Shown here: positions 1-7,470 of the stretch, in pieces
Layout: the number at the start of each line of letters is the position of its first letter
How positions within the stretch are numbered: position 1 is the first letter of the stretch
Assembly (NCBI GenBank): GCA_039934635.1
Contig: JBDTLT010000183.1
Coordinates: 1 to 11,459, forward strand
Origin: DATLFA01 sp039934635
Lineage (GTDB): Bacteria; Actinomycetota; Acidimicrobiia; Acidimicrobiales; WLNW01
Direction: 5' to 3'
Length of the DNA: 11,459 bases
Program-made: the position numbers and the translations under genes
The notes under the pieces: generated by a model
Seen by the model: only the letters and a program-made list of their open reading frames with translations
Databases searched by the model: none
What the model was told of the DNA's origin: nothing

Positions 1-49
1 AACAAGTGTCGGGGTGGACACGCGCCGCCGCCGGCGCCGGGGCGCGCTC

Positions 50-1408
50 TCAGCGCATCGTGTCGAGGATCGCCCGAATGTCATCACCCGACGTGCGCGG
101 GTTGACGATGCACAGTCGCAGCATCGGCTGGCCTTCGTGCAGGCTCGGCACGACGAACGCGGTCTGCTCGCGCATCATGCGCGCCGACCATTGCACGTAG
201 TCATCGTTGGTCCAACCGATGCGACGAATGGCGAGCACCGAGAGCACCGGGTCGACCACGAGCTCGACGTGATCGGCCGATTGAACCAGCGCGGCTCCTT
301 CGCGAGTCACCTCGAGCGTGCGTTCAACGGCCGCTTCGTAGGCACGCGTGCCGTGCGCCGCGAGTGAGAACCAGAACGGCAAGCCTCGAGCACGCCGCGT
401 GAGATGAATCGCATAGTCCGACGGGTTCCACTGATGGTCCATCTGGAGGATCTCGAGATATGACGCGTGGTGGGCGTGCGCGTCATACGCCTTGGTCGGA
501 TCGCGATAGAGCAACGCACACGCATCGAAAGGAGCAAAGAGCCACTTGTGCGGATCGATGATGATCGAATCGGCCAGCTCGACGCCGTTGAACAAGTGAC
601 GCGCCGAGGGCGCCGCCATGGCCGCGCCCCCGTAGGCGCCGTCGACATGGAGCCATACGCCGCGCTCGGTACACACCTGCGCGATCGATTCGAGGTCGTC
701 GACCAACCCCAGGTTCGTCGTGCCCGCCGTGGCGACAACGGCGAACGCGCGGCCGCGCGCCCGTGACAACGCCCGCGCCACCGACTTGCCGGTGAGCCGG
801 CCGCGCTCGTCGACCTCGGCCCCGATGAGGTCGGCGTCCATCGCTTCGGCCGTCGCGTGGATCGACGAGTGCGCGGACTCCGCGGCCACGATGGCCCACC
901 GTCGCGGACGGCGCGGGCGTACCGCGTTGGCCGCATGGCGCGCCGCCACGAGCGCGGAGAGGTTGCCGAACGTGCCGCCGGCGACGAAGCATCCACCGGC
1001 CTCAGGTGGCAGGCCCGCAAGATCGGCCAGCCAGCGCAGCGCCTGGTTCTCGGCGAAGACAGCGCCTGCACCTTCGAGCCACGAGCCGCCATAGATCGAA
1101 AAGGCACTGACGACCAGGTCGAACAAGATGGACAATTCCGTAGGTGCGCACGGAACGAACGCGAGGTAGCGAGGGAAGTCGACAGAGAGGCAGTTGGGCG
1201 CCAGCACCTCACGAAAGATGCGTAGTGCTTCGTGCCCGCCGAGGCCACCATCGGTGATCGTCGCGCCGGCGAGCGCGTCGAGCGTCTCCACAGAAGCGGT
1301 CTTGTCGAGCGGGATCGGGTCGAGCCGCGTGCGCCATCGCGCGAACTCGACGATCTCGGTGGCTACTCGGTCGATCTCGGCGTCGTAGAGATGCATGACC
1401 CCGATCAT
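50..1408 (-). CDS. PLP-dependent group II amino-acid decarboxylase
   Basis: Cytosolic pyridoxal-phosphate enzyme of the aromatic-L-amino-acid/glutamate decarboxylase family (fold type I), expected to remove the alpha-carboxyl group of an amino acid and release the amine. Seen in the 452-residue product: the Schiff-base lysine K288 in DPHKW, the PLP-nitrogen-binding aspartate D256 in VDGAYGG, the ring-stacking histidine H180 in ESAHSS, a phosphate-binding segment around GGTFGNL (144-150), and TAGTTNLG (227-234). Length is normal for bacterial members (about 450-490). It is the last gene of a leftward operon; its ATG overlaps the stop of the binding-protein gene (ATGA). An internal ATG at residue 5 is an alternative start. 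The substrate cannot be read from the sequence: aromatic amino acids, glutamate or 2,4-diaminobutyrate are possible, and some relatives act as aldehyde synthases or lyases. Family assignment is firm; substrate unknown. Confidence 0.93.
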   Translation of the reverse strand: MIGVMHLYDAEIDRVATEIVEFARWRTRLDPIPLDKTASVETLDALAGATITDGGLGGHEALRIFREVLAPNCLSVDFPRYLAFVPCAPTELSILFDLVVSAFSIYGGSWLEGAGAVFAENQALRWLADLAGLPPEAGGCFVAGGTFGNLSALVAARHAANAVRPRRPRRWAIVAAESAHSSIHATAEAMDADLIGAEVDERGRLTGKSVARALSRARGRAFAVVATAGTTNLGLVDDLESIAQVCTERGVWLHVDGAYGGAAMAAPSARHLFNGVELADSIIIDPHKWLFAPFDACALLYRDPTKAYDAHAHHASYLEILQMDHQWNPSDYAIHLTRRARGLPFWFSLAAHGTRAYEAAVERTLEVTREGAALVQSADHVELVVDPVLSVLAIRRIGWTNDDYVQWSARMMREQTAFVVPSLHEGQPMLRLCIVNPRTSGDDIRAILDTMR

Positions 1409-2541
1409 CCCGCAGTCAAGGTCGTGAACCGCGCGTCGAGATCGTCTTCGACATCGGACGGTAGACCGCCCCAGGTGTAGAGGCGTTGACGCGTCGCGTC
1501 GTCGGGGAACAGGATCGGGCTGTCCGCGAGTTGCGCGGCATCGCCCCCGAGCTTTCGCAGTTCATCACGAACGCCGATGACGGGCGAAATGTATTGCACG
1601 GCCGCAGTGATGCGGGCCGCGTTGGCCGGGTCGTACACGAAGTTCATCCACTGCGCGGCCCCGGCAGCATTGTCGGAGTGACGAGGGATCACCATCGTGT
1701 CGAACCATTGCATGCCGCCCTCGTCGGGAATCACGAAACGGATGTCCGGACGGTCGCGTTGCAACTGCACGATGTCGCCCGACCACGCGAGGCACAGGGC
1801 GAAGTCGCCGGTCTGCAACCGATCGCGAAACTCGTTGCCGGTGAACTCGCGGATCTGACCGTCGCGCTTCGCCGCCTCGAGCTTTTCGAGCGCGCGCTCG
1901 GCCGCGTCTTTGGTGGGCCGAGACGGGTCGGCCCCTTGTAGCGCCATGGTCAGCGCGACGGTCTCGCGCATCTCGGTCACCATGCCGACCTTGCCGCGAA
2001 ACGCGGGATCGAACAGGTCGGCGAGCGACCGCACGTCACGCTTGGTGAGCGCGGGGTTGTAGGCGATGCCGGTGAGCCCGGCCTGCCACGGCATCTGGTA
2101 CCGCGCGCCGCGGTCCCACGGCATCGTCAAGAACGTCGGCTCGAGGTTCACGTGGTTGGGCACGAGCTCGAGCGGCAGCGGTTCGAGCCAATCGCGCGCG
2201 ACCAGACGCGACGCCAGCCAAAAGGTGGGCACGACGAGATCCCATCCGACTCCGCGGCCGCGCCCGAGGTTGGGCTCGAACAAGTCGCTGAAGGCTTCGG
2301 TGTTGCTCGGGTATTCGTCGCTGTAGTCGACATCGAGCCGCGACGACTGTGCGAAACGACTGACGGTGCCGGGCGCGCCCTGCTCATCGGTGTCGATGTA
2401 ATCGGTCCAACTCAAGATGCGCAGTCGTGACGACGAACTGACCTTGTCGCCGCGCCCACCCGACGCGCAACTGGCGAGCAAAACGCCCGACGCGAGCGCG
2501 CCGGCCATGAAACTGCGACGCGTGACGCCTGGTTGATGCAT
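1405..2541 (-). CDS. PotD-like polyamine-binding Tat lipoprotein
   Basis: Extracytoplasmic solute-binding protein of the spermidine/putrescine (PotD/PotF) family, 378 residues. The N-terminus has a twin-arginine motif (TRRSFM, residues 7-12), a hydrophobic stretch and a lipobox LASC, so C25 should be lipidated and the protein anchored outside the membrane. Residues matching PotD polyamine ligands from memory of the family: W45 and Y48 (SWTDY), E190-x-R192-E193 (PotD D168, R170, E171), W253 (W229), W279 and D281 (W255, D257), Y317 (Y293). These bind primary amines in PotD. I chose ATG 2541 because GGTGA lies 5 bp upstream; GTG 2550 (GTGA overlap) and ATG 2583 are alternatives, the latter burying the Tat motif deeper. 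It lies 5 bp after the GlnX-like gene and overlaps the decarboxylase gene. No permease or ATPase gene is in the window, which favours a sensory rather than transport role. The ligand is inferred. Confidence 0.9.
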   Translation of the reverse strand: MHQPGVTRRSFMAGALASGVLLASCASGGRGDKVSSSSRLRILSWTDYIDTDEQGAPGTVSRFAQSSRLDVDYSDEYPSNTEAFSDLFEPNLGRGRGVGWDLVVPTFWLASRLVARDWLEPLPLELVPNHVNLEPTFLTMPWDRGARYQMPWQAGLTGIAYNPALTKRDVRSLADLFDPAFRGKVGMVTEMRETVALTMALQGADPSRPTKDAAERALEKLEAAKRDGQIREFTGNEFRDRLQTGDFALCLAWSGDIVQLQRDRPDIRFVIPDEGGMQWFDTMVIPRHSDNAAGAAQWMNFVYDPANAARITAAVQYISPVIGVRDELRKLGGDAAQLADSPILFPDDATRQRLYTWGGLPSDVEDDLDARFTTLTAG

Positions 2542-2546
2542 GCCGG

Positions 2547-2551
2547 TCACC
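2547..2551 (-). promoter_or_regulatory. Ribosome binding site of the PotD-like gene
   Basis: On the minus strand GGTGA, a piece of the extended Shine-Dalgarno consensus GGAGGTGA, sits 5 bp before ATG 2541 and includes the TGA stop of the preceding gene. This supports the short start and suggests translational coupling. Confidence 0.45.
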
Positions 2552-3893
2552 GGTACTCGTTGATACGCATCTGTGTGCCCCACAAGAGGAGAAGCAAGGC
2601 GGCGAGCGGGATCAGCAATGTGCTCGCGCCGAGGTAGCGCAAGCGATGATCGGCCGATGACAGCGAATCTTCGAACTGCGCGGTGTTGTCCTGCACGACG
2701 CTCTCGACCGCGAGATTGAAACCGTTGAACGCTTGGTTGCCGGTGGTGGTGGCGATGAGCGCCGCCGTAGTTCGATCGCCTCGGGTTGCCGCAGTTTGGA
2801 TGGTGCGGTTCGTGTCGCGGTAGCGCTGCCAGCGCACGAGCATCTCGGCCGCGGCGTAGCGCTCGCGCGACGAGTCGGCGAGACGCGCCGCGTCGAACAA
2901 CAATCCCTGGCCGGCAACAGTGGCCCCGTCGCGGACCTGCTGCGCGTCGGCCGCGGTGAGGTCGCGCGAGGCGAGCGTGCGCACGCTCTGTTCGAACGTC
3001 TCGAACGAGCCGAGTGCCGCACCGCTACCCAGCAGGGCCAGGCTCTCGTCGGCCTTGGCCCGGTACGCGACACCCTGGATGCGCGCGGTCGATGAGATCG
3101 ACGCGTAGCCGTCATTGGACGCCGAGCGCAGATCGCGCCGTTGGCCCATCTCGGCGAAGATCATCCACACCGCGAGCACGACCACCACGACGGTGGCAAT
3201 CGCAATCGGCGCGTTGATAAGGCGCCGCGCCCGCTTCGTCATGAACCGCTGCAATGCCACCAGCACTATCAGCGCGGCGACGAGACTGACGACGGCAACG
3301 ACGATCCGCGCCACCGGCCTCTCGTAGTCATCGGCGAGATGCTTCTCACTGATCGCGGTGAGTTGCTCGACATCGGCGCCGATGCCGCTGCGCATCAGAT
3401 CGAGCGCGCTGGTGAGCGTCGCGTTGGCCCCGGAGATGCCGGCTTTGTTCTGCGCTCGAGCGGCCTCGACGACACCGGCATAACGGGTGAGATTCGCGGC
3501 GATGTTCTGCAGGGTCTGATGCGCCGCAGGGTCGTCGCCGATCAACGTGGCGACGCGCTCGATCTGCTGCGTCGACCGTTCGAGCGCCTGCTCGTAGAAA
3601 CGACGCTGCTCGCGATTCTCGTTGGCCCCGGAGAGCTGCACCGCGGCGGCCGCGGCATCGGCCTCGGCGAGGCTCGAATAGAGCTGCTGCGTGGCGACGA
3701 GCACCGGCCCGGTGCGATCACGTACCCGATCGGTGCGATCGGACAGCGATCCGACCAAGGCCGACGCCGCGATGGCCACCAGAACGAGGGCGACGCCGCC
3801 GGCGATGCTGTAGGCGCGGTAGAGCGTGGGTGTCGGCCGGGTCACGCCCCTGCCGGCGGCGACGGGTGGCGCCGCGGCGGTCATCGCGCTCAT
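2547..3893 (-). CDS. GlnX-like four-TM sensor/transducer membrane protein
   Basis: Membrane protein of 448 residues with four predicted helices at about 29-49, 195-214, 228-247 and 422-439. Two long, mostly helical, alanine- and charge-rich domains lie between TM1-TM2 (50-194) and TM3-TM4 (248-421), predicted outside the cell and resembling four-helix-bundle ligand sensors of chemoreceptors. There is no HAMP, kinase or receiver domain; the cytoplasmic loop between TM2 and TM3 is short and basic (KRARR) and the tail after TM4 is only about nine residues. This topology, with a binding lipoprotein gene next door and pknG across the divergent promoter, matches GlnX of the mycobacterial GlnX-GlnH-PknG pathway, where GlnX carries the signal of ligand-loaded GlnH to PknG. 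The start at 3893 is chosen because GGAGG lies 7 bp upstream; the ATG at 3911 lacks this. Identity as a GlnX orthologue rests on topology and context, not on an alignment. Confidence 0.82.
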   Translation of the reverse strand: MSAMTAAAPPVAAGRGVTRPTPTLYRAYSIAGGVALVLVAIAASALVGSLSDRTDRVRDRTGPVLVATQQLYSSLAEADAAAAAVQLSGANENREQRRFYEQALERSTQQIERVATLIGDDPAAHQTLQNIAANLTRYAGVVEAARAQNKAGISGANATLTSALDLMRSGIGADVEQLTAISEKHLADDYERPVARIVVAVVSLVAALIVLVALQRFMTKRARRLINAPIAIATVVVVVLAVWMIFAEMGQRRDLRSASNDGYASISSTARIQGVAYRAKADESLALLGSGAALGSFETFEQSVRTLASRDLTAADAQQVRDGATVAGQGLLFDAARLADSSRERYAAAEMLVRWQRYRDTNRTIQTAATRGDRTTAALIATTTGNQAFNGFNLAVESVVQDNTAQFEDSLSSADHRLRYLGASTLLIPLAALLLLLWGTQMRINEYR

Positions 3894-3900
3894 CGGCGGG

Positions 3901-3905
3901 CCTCC
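3901..3905 (-). promoter_or_regulatory. Ribosome binding site of the GlnX-like gene
   Basis: Minus-strand GGAGG, 7 bp before ATG 3893. It decides the start: the upstream ATG at 3911 would place the site inside the coding sequence. Confidence 0.7.
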
Positions 3906-3970
3906 ATGCATTGCACCCTACCGGCAGCCTGCGCGACGGGGAGGGCGACGCAGCCAGTACCCTGCGGCCC

Positions 3971-3974
3971 GGAG
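3971..3974 (+). promoter_or_regulatory. Ribosome binding site of the helical-protein gene
   Basis: GGAG 7 bp before GTG 3982. It selects this GTG over an in-frame ATG at 3826, which would run through the divergent promoter and into the opposing gene. Confidence 0.65.
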
Positions 3975-3981
3975 CCACAAG

Positions 3982-5181
3982 GTGAATCTGGAACAGCTCG
4001 ACGACCTCTTGCGTCGCTACAGCGAGGCCGAACAGAAGATCGCCGCGACACTCGTCGATCTCGAAGCGCAGCCGACTTACAAACTCGTCACGGGCGCCCA
4101 GCTGAAGGGCACGACCGCCGCCCGGCTGCAAGCTGCCCTCGCGTCGGTGCCCGAGCTCTGGCGCGCGTTCAGCACACTGCGTGACGTACTCGACGAAGCC
4201 CGCACCATCCGGGGGCAGCGCCGCAGCCTCGGCGACGGCGAACGGCAACGGCTCGAGACGGTGCTCGCGTCACCGTCGATCCTGATCAGCGTCGAGCAAC
4301 TGCCGATCGAACAACGCAGCCTGCTCGGCCCCACCGAAAAGGAAACGCGCATCACCCCCGAGCAACTCATCGCGCAGATGAGCGCGACCTTCACCACGGT
4401 CACCGAAGGTGTCGGCGCGGTCGAGCGGGCCTGGCGCGAGGTCGTTCCCCGCATCGATGCCGCCACGACTGCGCTCGCCCGTCTCGAGCAAACGGCCAAG
4501 GACCACGATGCCGCGAGTGAGCCTGCGCTCGACAGCCTGCGCGACACCCTTCAAGAGATCGAGACCAACCTTGCCGAAGATCCGCTCGGCATGGACGCGA
4601 ACTCCACGGCACGCCTCGACGCCGCGGTCGCCATTGCCGAACAGCGCGTCGGCGAGTTGTCGCGAGCGCAGGGTTCACTCGATGACGATCTAGCCCGAGC
4701 GGGTGGGCTACTCACCGATCTTCGCAAGCTGCGTGCCGAATCGGCCGCGGTCGTCGCCGAATCAGCGGTCAAGGTCGCGGACTACCACCCGATCGACCTC
4801 ATCCCGGCCGAACTGATCGATGGCGCCGACGGCCTGGCGTCCGAACTCGACGACATCCGCGCGTTGACGTCGAGCTGGCGTGATCGGCGGCGGCAACTCG
4901 ACGTATGGCTGGCACGCGCCGAGCCACTGTCGGCCGAGTGCGCGCGAGCGCTCGCCGCCAACCGCGCGCCGCTCCAGCGCCGCGGTGAATTGCGGGGCTT
5001 GCTCGATGCGTACCGAGCCAAAGCGGCCGATACCGGCGTGGTGGAAGACGAAACGATCGCCGCGCTCGTGCGCGCCGCTGATCAAGAGTTGCACACCGCG
5101 CCGACGTCGCTCGAGCGCGCCGAGCAACTGGTCACGCAACTCAGTGCGGCACTCGCCCGCCGACCGAAGGATGCCCGATGA
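3982..5181 (+). CDS. Uncharacterised helical/coiled-coil protein, first gene of the pknG operon
   Basis: I do not recognise a named family. The 399-residue product (GTG start, GGAG 7 bp upstream) is almost wholly alpha-helical by composition, rich in Ala, Leu, Glu, Arg and Asp, with heptad-like stretches at about 1-30, 140-200 and 210-260. It has no signal peptide, no membrane segment, a single cysteine (C320) and no enzymatic motif, so it is probably cytoplasmic and structural. The last ~70 residues (ELRGLLDAYRAKA at 336-348, an acidic VVEDE at 353-357, then TAPTSLERAEQLV at 372-384) look like a compact conserved helical module, which I believe recurs in other actinobacterial hypothetical proteins beside protein kinases, though I cannot check that. 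Its stop overlaps the pknG start (ATGA), indicating coupled translation and probably a matched amount of the two proteins. A scaffold or adaptor linking PknG to the membrane sensor or to substrates is inference. Confidence 0.85.
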   Translation: MNLEQLDDLLRRYSEAEQKIAATLVDLEAQPTYKLVTGAQLKGTTAARLQAALASVPELWRAFSTLRDVLDEARTIRGQRRSLGDGERQRLETVLASPSILISVEQLPIEQRSLLGPTEKETRITPEQLIAQMSATFTTVTEGVGAVERAWREVVPRIDAATTALARLEQTAKDHDAASEPALDSLRDTLQEIETNLAEDPLGMDANSTARLDAAVAIAEQRVGELSRAQGSLDDDLARAGGLLTDLRKLRAESAAVVAESAVKVADYHPIDLIPAELIDGADGLASELDDIRALTSSWRDRRRQLDVWLARAEPLSAECARALAANRAPLQRRGELRGLLDAYRAKAADTGVVEDETIAALVRAADQELHTAPTSLERAEQLVTQLSAALARRPKDAR

Positions 5182-7469
5182 CTTCAGTCGTGACGCCGTG
5201 CAATCGACCCAACTGCGCGGGCCACATCGCCCCCGACGGTTACTGCGACACCTGTGGTGCGAAGTACGCGGCCGTGGTCGCGGCACCGTCGACACCGCGA
5301 CCTTCGGCCCGCGCCACGATCGGCGCACCGGTCGCACCCAGCCATCGCGTTTCGCCGGGCCAGAGCGGCGCCACGACGACCGGCAGCGGACCGACGTCGC
5401 GGCGCACCTCCTCGCGGCGCACTTCCGTATCGCGCGCACAACTCGGCGCGGGCTTGATCGATGTCGCGCCGACGCCGATCGGCGACCCGCTCTCGGCGCT
5501 GATGAGCGACGAGAAGATCGCGGCGGTCATCGGCGCCAAGCCCGAAGAAGAACGCTTCTGCACCGCGTGCGGTCGCCCGGTCGGCCGGTCGACCCCCGAG
5601 CGACCCGGCCGCGTGAAGGGATTCTGCGGCAACTGTCGCGCGCCGTTCGACTTCACGACCAACATGCCATCGCTCGCCAAGGGCGAACTCGTCGGCAATC
5701 AGTACGAGATCATGGGCTGCCTGGCGCACGGTGGTCTCGGCTGGATCTATCTCGCCCGCGACACTGCGGTGTCCAACCGGTGGGTCGTGTTGAAGGGCCT
5801 GCTGAGCTCGGGCGACCCTGATGCGATCGCGGCGGCCGTGGCCGAGCGCCAATTCCTCGCGCGCGTCGAACACGGCAGCATCGTGCGCATCTACAACTTC
5901 GTCACGTGGCGCGGTGCGGGCTACATCGTGATGGAATACGTCGGCGGCGAATCGCTCAACAGCAAGTTGAAGAAGCGGCGCCAGGACAACGGCGGTCTGC
6001 CGAACCCGCTGCCCGTCGCCGACGCGATCGCATATATGTTGGCAATGCTGCCGGCGCTCTCGCATCTCCACCGATCGGGCATGATCTACAACGACCTCAA
6101 GCCGGCCAACATCATGGCGGTCGGCGACGACGTCAAGCTCATCGATCTCGGTGCCGTCATCCGGGCCGACGACCCCGACGCGATCGTGTTCGGCACCGAA
6201 GGTTTTCAGGCACCCGAGGTGGCATCCGACGGTCCGTCCGTGGCGTCGGACATCTACACCGTCGGTCGCACACTCGCCGTCATGATCCTCAACTTCATCT
6301 TCCACGAGGGTCGCTATCAGTACGAGCTGCCCGAGCCTGCGGACGAGCCGCTCTTCCAGAAGTGGGAGTCGCTCTACCGCTTCTTGTTGAAGACGACCGC
6401 CCGCGATCCGGCCGAGCGCCTGCAGAGTGCCGACGAGGTCGCGCAGCAGCTCTACGGCGTGCTGCGCGAAATCGTGGCGACGACCGAGCATCGTCCCTAC
6501 GCCGCGGCAAGCGTGCACTTCAGCGGCGATCAGCTGCCCAACCTCTTTGCCGATCTCGGCGACAAGCTCGACGTCACCGCGGCGACATGGCGCGCCTTGC
6601 CCACGCTCATCGTCGACGCGACCGATCCGGCGGCGCCGTATCTGATGAACCTTCCGCACATCAACCCCACGGAGGACATCCGCGCGCTCGACGACGCGGT
6701 GCAATCGGGGCGCGTGCAGGAGACGGTCGAAGTGCGCCTGCGCAAGGCGCGTACGTTGATCGACGCCGGCACCGATCCGCAACCCATTCTCGATCTCGTC
6801 GCCGCCGATGACCCGTGGGACTGGCGCGCAACGTGGCTGCGCGCGGTGTGGGCGCTCAGCCAGTCCGATCATGCAACGGCGGCGCAACACTTCAGCGGCG
6901 TGTGGACCGATCAGCCCGGCGAGCTCGCGCCCAAGCTCGGCCTTGCGCTCGCGGCAGAGGGCGCTGCCGAGTACGACCGTGCGGCGCAGCTCTTCGAGCT
7001 CGTGTGCACGGTCGACGACGGCTACGTCTCTGCGATACTCGGCCTCGCCCGGGTGCGAGCGGCGCTCGGCGATCGCGCCGGTTCCGTCGCCGCGTTCGAG
7101 CGGGTGCCCACGTCGTCCGCCGTGTACATCGATGCGCAACTCGCGGCGGCTCGAGCGCGGGTTAACGGGTCGACGACACCGCACGAACTCGTCGCCGCGG
7201 CAGCGACTGTCGACCGTCTGCTGCTCGATGCCGACACGAGGGCGACGGCGCACGCCGAGATCCTCGAAGCCGCACTCGCCGGCATGTCTTCGACGACGTG
7301 GCCCGATGATCCGAACGTCGAGCTGCTCGGCGTGGCGCTCGACGAACGATCGGTCCGCCGCGCGCTCGAGAGCAGGTACCGAGACCTCGGCAGCGCCGCC
7401 CGTTCGAGTGCGGAACGACTGCGTCTCATCGACCGCGCCAACGCAGTACGTCCGGTAACGGTTTTCTGA
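5178..7469 (+). CDS. pknG: PknG-family serine/threonine protein kinase
   Basis: Soluble Ser/Thr kinase of 763 residues with the PknG architecture (M. tuberculosis PknG is 750). Order: an extra N-terminal zinc ribbon (C8, C13, C23, C26); a Ser/Thr/Arg-rich linker (about 60-90); the rubredoxin-like metal site (C128, C131, C150, C153); kinase domain about 175-430 with glycine loop AHGGLGWIY (183-191), K206, helix-C E223, catalytic YNDLKPAN (D306, K308, N311) and metal-binding D323 in DLG; then a TPR-like helical domain to the end. YND in place of HRD makes it a non-RD kinase, as in known PknG, so activation-loop phosphorylation is not expected. The C-terminus (RANAVRPVTVF) resembles that of mycobacterial PknG. 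Known PknG phosphorylates the FHA protein GarA/OdhI and so relieves inhibition of 2-oxoglutarate dehydrogenase and related glutamate enzymes. The start at 5178 has GAAGG 7 bp upstream and overlaps the preceding stop. Its own target here may be the FHA protein three genes downstream (inference). Confidence 0.96.
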   Translation: MTSVVTPCNRPNCAGHIAPDGYCDTCGAKYAAVVAAPSTPRPSARATIGAPVAPSHRVSPGQSGATTTGSGPTSRRTSSRRTSVSRAQLGAGLIDVAPTPIGDPLSALMSDEKIAAVIGAKPEEERFCTACGRPVGRSTPERPGRVKGFCGNCRAPFDFTTNMPSLAKGELVGNQYEIMGCLAHGGLGWIYLARDTAVSNRWVVLKGLLSSGDPDAIAAAVAERQFLARVEHGSIVRIYNFVTWRGAGYIVMEYVGGESLNSKLKKRRQDNGGLPNPLPVADAIAYMLAMLPALSHLHRSGMIYNDLKPANIMAVGDDVKLIDLGAVIRADDPDAIVFGTEGFQAPEVASDGPSVASDIYTVGRTLAVMILNFIFHEGRYQYELPEPADEPLFQKWESLYRFLLKTTARDPAERLQSADEVAQQLYGVLREIVATTEHRPYAAASVHFSGDQLPNLFADLGDKLDVTAATWRALPTLIVDATDPAAPYLMNLPHINPTEDIRALDDAVQSGRVQETVEVRLRKARTLIDAGTDPQPILDLVAADDPWDWRATWLRAVWALSQSDHATAAQHFSGVWTDQPGELAPKLGLALAAEGAAEYDRAAQLFELVCTVDDGYVSAILGLARVRAALGDRAGSVAAFERVPTSSAVYIDAQLAAARARVNGSTTPHELVAAAATVDRLLLDADTRATAHAEILEAALAGMSSTTWPDDPNVELLGVALDERSVRRALESRYRDLGSAARSSAERLRLIDRANAVRPVTVF

Positions 7470-7470
7470 C

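Larger units (their letters stand above)
3894..3981. promoter_or_regulatory. Divergent promoter region between sensor and kinase operons
   Basis: This 88-bp gap is the only non-coding stretch between the leftward sensor operon and the rightward kinase operon, so it must hold both promoters unless one lies inside a gene. Weak -10-like hexamers are visible: TAGGGT on the minus strand (3920-3915), a few bases before the GGAGG site, and TACCCT on the plus strand (3958-3963), before GGAG. Neither has a convincing -35 element at the usual distance. No clear operator palindrome was seen. The shared region suggests common control; the exact promoters are uncertain. Confidence 0.45.

Noticed and set aside
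21..46. GC-rich inverted repeat (CGCGCC / GGCGCG) just after the decarboxylase stop
   Set aside because: Could act as a terminator hairpin for the leftward operon, but there is no T-run after it on the minus strand and such repeats arise easily in this base composition.
2542..2583. Upstream ATG 2583 as start of the PotD-like lipoprotein
   Set aside because: Would overlap the preceding gene by 37 bp and add 14 residues ahead of a Tat signal that is already complete from ATG 2541.
3826..3981. In-frame upstream ATG extension of the helical protein (52 extra residues)
   Set aside because: Would overlap the start of the GlnX-like gene and the divergent promoter, and the extra residues are Gly/Ala/Pro/Arg-rich with no link to the helical body; GTG 3982 has a good GGAG site.
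3141..4184. 347-codon open frame on the plus strand across the GlnX-like gene and divergent promoter
   Set aside because: Spans the promoter region and overlaps two better-supported genes in other frames; His/Arg/Gly-rich translation without any domain.
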